DNA of 5,008 nucleotides from Dehalococcoidia bacterium (GTDB lineage: Bacteria; Chloroflexota; Dehalococcoidia; Dehalococcoidales; Fen-1064). The DNA lies in the NCBI GenBank assembly GCA_003153075.1, contig PMBW01000331.1, positions 5,556 through 10,563 on the forward strand. Direction: 5' to 3'. Below, piece by piece: positions 1-5,008 of this stretch. Below the pieces are notes generated by a model that did not search any database, was not told where the DNA came from, and saw only the letters and a program-made list of their open reading frames with translations. Numbering within the stretch: the stretch's first letter is position 1; every line of letters starts with the position of its first letter. The translations under genes were made by a program, and so were the position numbers.

Positions 1-1524
1 GATATGGTGGTGGGACGCTATGTTACCATCGAAGGTAAAAAACGGCGTTTCTTCGGCATGGTCACGGATATCAGTCTTGGTGTTACCGATGAAGAAATCT
101 CCATCTCCCCGCCGGACACCGCGGACGCTTTTTCAGCGGAAATCCTGGAAGGCACCGCAACTTACGGCTCACTGCACGTCCTGCCGATGTTAACAATCGG
201 CGGCGATGTCAGCAGCGTCACCGAAGGGCCGCAGCCGGTGAAAACGGTACCCAGCCATTTCTCCCGCGTTAAGCTGGCATCCGAAGCAGATATGGAACTC
301 GTTTTCGGCAAGGAAGACAGCTCCCGTTTCTACATTGGCAACCCGCTGGACATGGAAACCAAGCTCTGCCTCGACCTGGAAACGCTGGTTAAACGCAGTA
401 ACGGTATTTTCGGCAAGAGCGGTACAGGGAAAACATTTTTAACACGTCTATTACTGATCGGCATGCTGCAAAAAAGCAAGGCGACCAATCTGATTTTCGA
501 TATGCACAACGAATACGGCTGGGCTGGCAGTTTCGAAGGCGGCAAGGGCGGTGTGAAAGCGCTCAAGCAGTGTTTCCCTTCAAAAGTTGCCGTCTTTACC
601 CTCGATGAAGAGAACTCCCGTCACCGCGGCGTCAGCACGGATTTTGTCGTCCGCATCGGCTTTGACGAGATCGACCCGGAAGATATCTCGTTGCTGCGCC
701 AGACCCTGAATTTGACCGAACAGGCCGTGGAAGCGGTTTACCAATTGAAACGGCATATCGGCCGGGGCTGGATGCAGCAAACACTGGATATGTCCGATTC
801 CGAGGAAATCGAAGCACTGCTGAAAACGCTGAATATTCATGAAAGTAGTTTTGCTAACCTGCGGCGCGGACTGGCATCAATCCGGCGCCTACCGTTCCTC
901 GTCCCCCATGCCCAGATAAACGCCGTCGATACAATATTGGGATACCTCGATCGCGGCATGAATGTCGTACTGGAATTCGGACGGCACCGCGATGTTACCG
1001 CTTACATGCTCGTCGCCAATATGCTGGCGCGCCGGATATATCAGCGGTACCAGGAAAAGACAGAAGTGGCAATGGCCGGGAAGGTCACACCGCCCACGCC
1101 GCTAGTGATCACAATTGAAGAAGCGCATAAATTTCTCAACCATGAAATCGCCAACCAGACGATTTTCGGCGAGATTGCGCGGGAAATGCGTAAATACAAT
1201 GTCACCCTGCTGGTGATCGACCAGCGCCCCAGCGCCATCGACGAGGAGATCATGTCGCAGCTGGGCACCAAGATCACCTGTTTGCTGGACAATGAAAAAG
1301 ACATCGAGGCAGTGCTGGCCGGGGTCTCCGGGAAAAACGAACTGAAAACTGTTTTAGCCAGACTGGCGCCGAAGCAACAGGCCCTGATCTTCGGACATGC
1401 CGTACCGATGCCGGTAGCATTCCGGCCGAAAGACTGGGGCACGGCCAAATCTTACGAAGAATTCACCCACGGCGGCGATTCAGCCGAAAAAGCGGATAAA
1501 GACATCAAGGACTTGTTTGAATGA
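1..1524 (+). CDS. HerA/DUF87-family ATPase (HAS-barrel plus FtsK/HerA-type motor), 5'-partial
   Basis: Probable hexameric DNA-translocating ATPase of the HerA family; known members work with the NurA nuclease in DNA end resection, or act as motors in some defence systems. Numbered from the first in-frame ATG (position 4), residues 1 to about 75 form a beta-rich segment like the HAS-barrel, beginning MVVGRYV. Walker A is GKSGTGKT (137-144), Walker B is LVITIEEAH with acidic residues E372/E373, and a HerA signature DQRPSAID...SQLGT spans 406-422, preceded by REMRK. The C-terminus is a charged tail. The frame is open through base 1 (a GAT codon precedes the ATG), the barrel appears to start mid-strand, and no ribosome site is visible. 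I therefore infer that the true start lies upstream and about 10-30 residues are missing. The stop overlaps the next start (ATGA), suggesting translational coupling. No NurA gene is visible; it could lie upstream. The family is secure; the exact role is not. Confidence 0.87.
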   Translation, partial: DMVVGRYVTIEGKKRRFFGMVTDISLGVTDEEISISPPDTADAFSAEILEGTATYGSLHVLPMLTIGGDVSSVTEGPQPVKTVPSHFSRVKLASEADMELVFGKEDSSRFYIGNPLDMETKLCLDLETLVKRSNGIFGKSGTGKTFLTRLLLIGMLQKSKATNLIFDMHNEYGWAGSFEGGKGGVKALKQCFPSKVAVFTLDEENSRHRGVSTDFVVRIGFDEIDPEDISLLRQTLNLTEQAVEAVYQLKRHIGRGWMQQTLDMSDSEEIEALLKTLNIHESSFANLRRGLASIRRLPFLVPHAQINAVDTILGYLDRGMNVVLEFGRHRDVTAYMLVANMLARRIYQRYQEKTEVAMAGKVTPPTPLVITIEEAHKFLNHEIANQTIFGEIAREMRKYNVTLLVIDQRPSAIDEEIMSQLGTKITCLLDNEKDIEAVLAGVSGKNELKTVLARLAPKQQALIFGHAVPMPVAFRPKDWGTAKSYEEFTHGGDSAEKADKDIKDLFE

Positions 1525-2390
1525 GCAGGAAGAAAGTAGGGTTAGCTTTAGGCGGCGGCGCGGCGCGCGGGCTGGCACACATCGGCGTGATGGAAGTGCT
1601 GGAGAAGGAAGGCATTCCCATCGATATGATCGCCGGCACCAGTATGGGCGCGGTTATCGGCGGCTATTATGCCAGTAAAAAAGACATCAAATCGATGCGG
1701 CCGCTGGCAATCGCCTTCGGCGCGCAAAGATTAAGGTATTTTTCGGATTTCACGATTCCCCACGTTAATGCTGTGGCGCCGCTGGCGAAAGCGATCGGGT
1801 TGCGAAGTACGGGTTATTTTTCGGATTTTACGCAGCCGTGGACCGGTATCATCAAGGGGCACCGTATCGAAATAGAACTGAAAAAAATGATCGGCGCGGA
1901 AACGACATTTAACGACCTGCACATTCCGTTTTCCTGCATTGCCGTGGACATCGATAACGGAGAAGAGGTGGTGATCCAGGACGGCAAGGTATGGGAAGCA
2001 GTGCGCGCCAGTTCGTCCATTCCGGTATTTTTTAACGTGGTCAAGATGCACGGCAGGAACCTGGTGGATGGCGGATTGATGAATCCGGTGCCGACCAAAA
2101 CCGTGCGGGATATGGGCGCCGACTTTGTCATTTCGGTCAATGTCCTGCCATATAAAGCTTCAAGCGATATGCGGGAGGCGGGAATCTTCTCCATCATGAT
2201 GAAAGCCTTTTACATACTGGATGCCAAATTCATCGAGACTTCCATCAGAGACTCCGACGCAGTGATCGAACCGGACGTCGTGCACATCGCGTTTACGGAT
2301 TTTCAACGGGCGGAAGAATGCATCGAACAAGGAGCGGCAGCGGCACGCAAAGTAATACCTGTCATCAAGAAAAAACTGGGGTTGCCCTGA
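1521..2390 (+). CDS. Patatin-like phospholipase family protein (RssA/NTE-type serine hydrolase)
   Basis: Predicted cytoplasmic lipid acyl hydrolase of 289 aa using a Ser-Asp dyad. The N-terminal oxyanion motif is LGGGAARG (10-17). The nucleophile elbow is GTSMG, with Ser41 as nucleophile, and the second catalytic residue is Asp183 in VDGG, followed by the typical NPVPT. All the key residues are present, so an active enzyme is expected. No signal peptide or clear membrane segment is seen, which fits short bacterial RssA-like members rather than secreted ExoU types. The ATG at 1521 overlaps the upstream stop, and an AAGGA (1507-1511) lies nine bases before it inside the ATPase gene. This supports both the start and coupled translation. 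YFSDFT occurs twice, at residues 73-78 and 99-104, in the region between the nucleophile elbow and the GIIKGHRIE segment; a single segment is what I would expect, so this may be an internal duplication. The substrate is unknown. Confidence 0.92.
   Translation: MSRKKVGLALGGGAARGLAHIGVMEVLEKEGIPIDMIAGTSMGAVIGGYYASKKDIKSMRPLAIAFGAQRLRYFSDFTIPHVNAVAPLAKAIGLRSTGYFSDFTQPWTGIIKGHRIEIELKKMIGAETTFNDLHIPFSCIAVDIDNGEEVVIQDGKVWEAVRASSSIPVFFNVVKMHGRNLVDGGLMNPVPTKTVRDMGADFVISVNVLPYKASSDMREAGIFSIMMKAFYILDAKFIETSIRDSDAVIEPDVVHIAFTDFQRAEECIEQGAAAARKVIPVIKKKLGLP
1737..1832 (+). repeat. Intragenic direct repeat, period 78 bases, in the patatin gene
   Basis: The 18-base blocks at 1737-1754 and 1815-1832 differ at one position and both encode YFSDFT. 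The offset is exactly 78 bases (26 codons), so the frame is kept. The sequence between the blocks has diverged (IPHVNAV versus QPWTGII after the motif), so any duplication is old and only the core is still recognisable. Convergent use of a favourable turn motif is the alternative. Confidence 0.6.
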
Positions 2391-2410
2391 CCATTCGGGA
2401 AAACATAACG

Positions 2411-3256
2411 ATGCAAACTGAATCCCTTTTAACCAGAACAAAAAGACTATTGGCAAGCTATGACCTGCACGCGAAAAAAGGATTAGGACAGAATTTCCTG
2501 GTTGAAGGCGGTATCCTGAAAAAGATCGCCGCCGCCGCGGAATTAGCTCCGGCGGATACCGTGATCGAAGTGGGGCCCGGTCTGGGCGTGTTGACGGAAA
2601 CACTGGTGGAGCAGGCCGGCAGAGTAATTGCGATCGAATTGGATAATAATCTCGCAGCTATTCTGAAAACCCGTTTCGCGGATAACAATAAGATCGCCGT
2701 GATCAATGAGGATGTCCTGAAAGTAAATACCGCGGACATTCTGGGCACAGAGACAAAATATAAGGTTGTTGCGAATTTACCCTATTATATTACCTCGGCG
2801 GTAATCCGCCATTTTCTGGAAGCGCCGGTCAAGCCAGACACACTGGTCTTGATGGTGCAGCAGGAAGTCGCCAAACAGATCACGGCAAAGCCGGGAGAGA
2901 TGAGCCTGCTCAGCGTCAGCGTGCAATTATACGGCAAACCGACGGTGATCAGCAAGGTTTCTGCGCATTGTTTCTATCCCGCGCCGAACGTGGATTCGGC
3001 TATTTTGAAGATCGCGGTTTATCCCACGGCGAAGATTGAGACCGGGGATATTACCGGGTTCTTTGACATCGTGCGGGCAGGTTTCAGCGCCAACCGCAAA
3101 CAACTGGTCAATTCACTCTCTAAAGGTTTACAGCTAGCAAAAACGGAGGTCATTCCAGTCCTGGAAAAGGCGGGGATTGATTTACAACGGCGGGCAGAGA
3201 CCCTGACAATAGATGAATGGGGAGTGCTGTACAGGGCGTTTAAAGAGGAAGCATAA
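2411..3256 (+). CDS. rsmA: 16S rRNA (adenine(1518)-N(6)/adenine(1519)-N(6))-dimethyltransferase RsmA (KsgA)
   Basis: S-adenosylmethionine-dependent enzyme that dimethylates the two adjacent adenines in the 3'-terminal hairpin of 16S rRNA, a late step and checkpoint in 30S maturation; its loss classically gives kasugamycin resistance. From the ATG at 2411 it is 281 aa, the usual family length. The sequence shows the N-terminal KKGLGQNFL block (22-30), the SAM-binding motif VIEVGPGLG (51-59), an acidic IELD that would contact the ribose, and the catalytic NLPYY motif (122-126). A helical C-terminal domain follows, containing the conserved FYPAPNVDSAI-type segment and FSANRKQL. The frame is open further upstream, with an ATG at 2318, but that would add 31 residues overlapping the patatin gene with no family resemblance. 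The 2411 start places the LLASYDLHAKKGLGQNFL block at the expected distance from the N-terminus. The ribosome site is weak (CGGGA, 2394-2398), so translation may depend partly on ribosomes from the patatin gene 20 bases upstream. Confidence 0.97.
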   Translation: MQTESLLTRTKRLLASYDLHAKKGLGQNFLVEGGILKKIAAAAELAPADTVIEVGPGLGVLTETLVEQAGRVIAIELDNNLAAILKTRFADNNKIAVINEDVLKVNTADILGTETKYKVVANLPYYITSAVIRHFLEAPVKPDTLVLMVQQEVAKQITAKPGEMSLLSVSVQLYGKPTVISKVSAHCFYPAPNVDSAILKIAVYPTAKIETGDITGFFDIVRAGFSANRKQLVNSLSKGLQLAKTEVIPVLEKAGIDLQRRAETLTIDEWGVLYRAFKEEA

Positions 3257-3266
3257 ATCCTTCTTA

Positions 3267-3330
3267 ATCTCCCCTTCCAAATCGTAGAAATTTTCCCCTT
3301 TAATAATGAGGGGATGGAAGGGGGATTTTT
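3267..3330. repeat. Two-tier palindrome ending in a T-run, between rsmA and ispE (possible terminator or dispersed repeat)
   Basis: An inner stem pairs TCCCCT (3294-3299) with AGGGGA (3309-3314) around a 9-base loop. Directly outside it, CCCCTTCCA (3271-3279) pairs perfectly with TGGAAGGGG (3315-3323), leaving a 14-base bulge on the left side only. Five T residues follow at 3326-3330. This could be a Rho-independent terminator for rsmA. However, C-rich/G-rich double-tier palindromes of this style are also a common form of dispersed, MITE-like repeat in many bacterial genomes, and the element nearly fills the gap. An ATG inside the right arm (3314) is in frame with ispE but is probably not its start. 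Confidence 0.6.
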
Positions 3331-3370
3331 AAAACTATATATCATGTCATTTCGGAGATTACACAATATA

Positions 3371-4225
3371 ATGTTAACCATAGAAGCACCGGCAAAAATA
3401 AATTTAACACTGGAAGTCCTCGGCAAGCGCACCGACGGCTACCATGAGATCCGCAGCGTGATCCAGACGCTAACTTTTTGCGACACACTGCAAATTACAC
3501 CGCGCAAGAATATGCAATATAAAAGCAACAAATCCGGATGGTGTGGGGAGCAAAGCCTGGTAGCCAAGGCAGCGCAGCTGCTGCAGGCAACCACCGGCTG
3601 TAAAGCAGGCGCGGCGATCAAGGTCAAAAAACGGCTGCCCCTGATATCCGGTCTGGGCGGCGACAGCAGCGATGCTGCCGCGGTATTATGCGGTCTGAAT
3701 CAATTCTGGGAGCTCGGACTGACACCGGAAAAATTGCACGCGCTGGCGCAAGAGCTTGGTTCCGACGTTTCTTTCTTCCTGTCCGGCGGCACGGCTCTGA
3801 TGGAAGGCCGCGGGGAGAAGATCACGTCATTACCCCCGTTACCGCACCAATGGGTGATCCTGGTCATCCCGACTGTCACGCCGTTTCCAGGGAAAACTAA
3901 GCGGTTGTACGGGATGTTGCGTGTGTGTCATTACACGGACGGGAAAATCACGGAGAAACTGGTGACGGATTTGATTAATAACCATGAATTCAAGACATCT
4001 TCACTCTTTAATACCTTCGAAAATGTGGCATTCGCGCACGGGGAAGAACTGACAGCCTGCCGCGACCACATCCTGAAACTCGGCGCACCTAATGTCCACC
4101 TGGCAGGATCAGGTCCGTCCCTGTTTACTTTGCTGGAGGATAAAGCGCAAGCCGAGGCGCTGCTGTTGAGATTGACAAATCAAAAAATGGAAGCCTATCT
4201 GACCGACACCCGCAATTCGTTATAG
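3371..4225 (+). CDS. ispE: 4-diphosphocytidyl-2-C-methyl-D-erythritol kinase (IspE)
   Basis: GHMP-superfamily kinase that phosphorylates the 2-hydroxyl of CDP-methylerythritol with ATP, the fourth step of the MEP route to isopentenyl and dimethylallyl diphosphate; cytoplasmic. The 284-residue product has the N-terminal substrate block APAKINLTL with catalytic Lys9, followed by GKRTDGYHEI. It also has the glycine-rich ATP loop SGLGGDSSDAA (93-103), the catalytic Asp132 in LGSDVSFF, and the C-terminal GHMP motif LAGSGPSLF. The loop has Asp98 where many IspE proteins have Gly; I regard this as a family variant, not damage. The start at 3371 gives the normal short lead (MLTIEAPAKIN). In-frame ATGs at 3314 and 3344 would add 19 or 9 residues outside the conserved fold, and the first lies within the upstream palindrome. 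GGAG (3355-3358) sits 12 bases before 3371, somewhat far but usable. Whether it shares the rsmA transcript depends on whether that palindrome terminates. Confidence 0.96.
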   Translation: MLTIEAPAKINLTLEVLGKRTDGYHEIRSVIQTLTFCDTLQITPRKNMQYKSNKSGWCGEQSLVAKAAQLLQATTGCKAGAAIKVKKRLPLISGLGGDSSDAAAVLCGLNQFWELGLTPEKLHALAQELGSDVSFFLSGGTALMEGRGEKITSLPPLPHQWVILVIPTVTPFPGKTKRLYGMLRVCHYTDGKITEKLVTDLINNHEFKTSSLFNTFENVAFAHGEELTACRDHILKLGAPNVHLAGSGPSLFTLLEDKAQAEALLLRLTNQKMEAYLTDTRNSL

Positions 4226-4259
4226 TTCGATCGCGACTTTCTGCTTGGGAAGCAAACAT

Positions 4260-4294
4260 CAAACCGTGCCCACATTTCATTTTGGTTTGTTTTA
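4260..4294 (+). terminator. Weak terminator-like hairpin just after ispE
   Basis: CAAACC (4260-4265) pairs with GGTTTG (4284-4289) around an 18-base loop, and TTTTA follows immediately. It lies 35 bases past the ispE stop, a good location for an intrinsic terminator. The short stem and long loop make it a poor one, and it may be chance in an AT-rich spacer. Confidence 0.3.
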
Positions 4295-4341
4295 TAAAAA
4301 CACCGCAAAACTCAAGTTAATTCAGGTATTTTAAATGCATT

Positions 4342-4381
4342 CCTCTCTTCCTGGCAGGGAGAGATTGAGAGAGAGTTTTTT
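4342..4381 (+). terminator. CTCTC/GAGAG hairpin followed by six T residues (putative terminator or palindromic repeat)
   Basis: CTCTC (4343-4347) can pair with GAGAG at 4359-4363, continuing inward with CC (4350-4351) against GG (4357-4358) over a TGGCA loop. It can alternatively pair with a second GAGAG (4371-4375) that directly abuts T6 (4376-4381), the classic terminator geometry. The two GA-rich arms compete for one CT-rich arm. It is a plausible end signal for the ispE transcript. The composition also resembles degenerate copies of widespread CCTCTCCC...GGGAGAGG dispersed repeats, which is inference from memory only. Confidence 0.45.
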
Positions 4382-4442
4382 CAACCGGGGAAATGATCGG
4401 AATACTTGTTACCGTGGTTCCCGAATGTGCATTGTTCTTTTT

Positions 4443-4485
4443 AATTTCAAATTTGTTTGGCACCGGGGGTTTGGCATTTGGAATT
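4443..4485. repeat. AT-rich inverted repeat enclosing a GTTTGGCA direct repeat, upstream of rubrerythrin
   Basis: AATTTCAAAT (4443-4452) faces ATTTGGAATT (4476-4485), giving a 10-base pairing with one T-G wobble around a 23-base spacer. Inside the spacer and touching the right arm, GTTTGGCA occurs twice, at 4455-4462 and 4469-4476, 14 bases apart. The right arm covers the proposed -35 box, so an operator role is possible. It does not match the PerR, Fur or Rex consensus sequences I know. Confidence 0.4.
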
Positions 4486-4506
4486 TAGCCCGTATCCTTA
4501 CATAAT
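4478..4506 (+). promoter_or_regulatory. Candidate sigma-70-type promoter for the rubrerythrin gene
   Basis: A -35 box TTGGAA (4478-4483, four of six matches to TTGACA) is separated by an ideal 17 bases from a -10 box CATAAT (4501-4506, five of six matches to TATAAT). This predicts transcription starting near 4513 and a leader of about 26 bases before the ATG. An alternative -35, TTGGCA (4471-4476), would leave a 24-base spacer, which is too long. Confidence 0.5.
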
Positions 4507-4538
4507 AGTGACAAATATTGGTAAAACGGAGGGCTGAG

Positions 4539-5008
4539 ATGACGCAAACAGATGATAATTTACGGGAAGCTTTTGCCGGAGAAAGTCAGGCTAACCGCCG
4601 CTACACGTTTTTTGCGGAAAAGGCGGAAAAAGAGGGGCTGAAACAGGTGGCGCGGCTATTCAGAGCTGCCGCAGAAGCCGAGACCGTGCATGCCCGCAAC
4701 CATTTCAACGCGATGGACGGTGTAGGTTCCAGCATCGATAATATCAGCGCCGGGGTCATCGGCGAACACCTGGAGTTTACCAGAATGTACCCTGGCTTCA
4801 TCGATAAAGCGGAGGAAGAGGGAAACCACAGGGCGCAAAAATCCTTCGAGTACGCGAATCAGGTGGAGGAAATCCACTACAATATGTACCAGGAAATACT
4901 GAAAGCGGTCAAAGCCAAACAAACAATCAAAGACGAGCCGTATTATGTCTGTCCGGTATGCGGGAATACGGTGGCTGGTAATGCCCCGGATGTGTGCCCG
5001 ATCTGCGC
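4539..5008 (+). CDS. Rubrerythrin (diiron peroxidase with C-terminal rubredoxin domain), 3'-partial
   Basis: Cytoplasmic non-haem iron peroxidase that reduces hydrogen peroxide to water in anaerobes, with electrons passing through its rubredoxin-like centre. The 156 complete codons visible show a ferritin-like four-helix bundle with the expected ligands: Glu15 in AGESQANR, Glu48 and His51 in EAETVH, Glu76 and Glu79 in GEHLE, and Glu110 and His113 in EEIH. MYPGF (83-87) and AEEEG (91-95) are also family hallmarks. The rubredoxin zone has CPVC (138-141) and CPIC (153-156), so all four iron-binding cysteines are present. The reading frame runs off the right edge; probably only some ten residues are missing. 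The start is well fixed by a strong GGAGGG (4528-4533) five bases before the ATG. A 313-base gap with its own promoter candidate suggests separate expression from ispE. The diiron-then-rubredoxin order is that of classical, not reverse, rubrerythrin. Confidence 0.96.
   Translation, partial: MTQTDDNLREAFAGESQANRRYTFFAEKAEKEGLKQVARLFRAAAEAETVHARNHFNAMDGVGSSIDNISAGVIGEHLEFTRMYPGFIDKAEEEGNHRAQKSFEYANQVEEIHYNMYQEILKAVKAKQTIKDEPYYVCPVCGNTVAGNAPDVCPIC

Larger units (their letters stand above)
4226..4538. other. Non-coding intergenic region between ispE and the rubrerythrin gene
   Basis: This 313-base gap has no open frame with family resemblance on either strand and is more AT-rich than its neighbours. 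In order it holds a small perfect hairpin, TGCTT-GGG-AAGCA (4242-4254). Next come a weak CAAACC/GGTTTG hairpin with a T-run and a CTCTC/GAGAG palindrome ending in six T residues. A loose long-range pairing, CGGGGAA (4386-4392) with TTCCCG (4418-4423), follows. An AT-rich inverted repeat then leads into the rubrerythrin promoter. I recognise no riboswitch, tRNA or small-RNA family. The arrangement reads as the end of one transcription unit and the start of another. Confidence 0.7.

Noticed and set aside
1041..1448. A 135-codon open frame on the minus strand inside the ATPase gene
   Set aside because: It lies wholly opposite the Walker B/QRPS coding region, its translation resembles no family I know, and it has no convincing ribosome site; the + strand frame explains the sequence fully.
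2318..2410. N-terminal extension of RsmA starting at the ATG at 2318
   Set aside because: It would overlap the patatin gene by 73 bases and add residues with no counterpart in the family; the ATG at 2411 gives the normal length.
2160..2603. A 147-codon minus-strand open frame spanning the patatin/rsmA junction
   Set aside because: Both + strand genes under it are strongly recognised; the antisense product is arginine/proline-rich without domain features, as expected of shadow frames in GC-rich coding DNA.
3688..3900. A 70-codon + strand frame inside ispE
   Set aside because: It is out of frame with the ATP-loop and Asp132 coding region of ispE and shows no recognisable motif.
4226..4538. 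A riboswitch, tRNA or CRISPR repeat in the long gap
   Set aside because: No regularly spaced repeats, no cloverleaf with a T-loop GTTCRANYC signature, and no conserved riboswitch core could be found by eye; only short hairpins and an 8-base direct repeat are present.
4601..4922. Minus-strand frames opposite the rubrerythrin gene
   Set aside because: The + strand encodes all the diiron ligands and the cysteine knuckles; the antisense frames are by-products of that coding sequence.

Overview
The window is about 5 kb of gene-dense bacterial DNA of moderate GC content, with every recognisable gene on the + strand. Complete rsmA/ksgA and ispE (MEP isoprenoid pathway) genes mark it as bacterial. 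A rubrerythrin with its own promoter-like region points to an anaerobe or microaerophile. The direct rsmA-ispE order is unlike the E. coli arrangement and is more in keeping with Firmicutes- or Chloroflexota-type genomes. The rubrerythrin and IspE sequences look to me most like those of Dehalococcoidia-type Chloroflexota or similar anaerobes. That placement is an impression from memory, not a search result.

Layout: (1) 1-1524, a HerA/DUF87-type hexameric ATPase, cut at the 5' edge of the window. (2) 1521-2390, a patatin-like serine hydrolase, joined to the ATPase by a 4-base ATGA stop/start overlap. (3) 2411-3256, rsmA, 20 bases downstream. (4) 3257-3370, a short gap dominated by a two-part palindrome (3267-3330). 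(5) 3371-4225, ispE. (6) 4226-4538, a 313-base non-coding stretch with two terminator-like hairpins, a degenerate purine/pyrimidine palindrome, a short direct repeat, an AT-rich inverted repeat and a sigma-70-like promoter. (7) 4539 to the right edge, a classical rubrerythrin (diiron domain plus C-terminal rubredoxin knuckles), missing only its last few residues.

The first three genes, and possibly ispE, are spaced like one transcription unit: DNA-processing ATPase, lipid hydrolase, 16S rRNA dimethyltransferase, then isoprenoid kinase. Apart from a possible ATPase/hydrolase pairing, these look like unrelated housekeeping functions sharing a transcript. The rubrerythrin appears to be a separate peroxide-stress unit. 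I find no CRISPR array, tRNA, rRNA, transposase or clear new system. The points most worth a second look are the palindromic elements in the two gaps, an apparent 26-codon internal duplication in the patatin gene, the HerA/patatin coupling, and the start-codon choices for rsmA and ispE.
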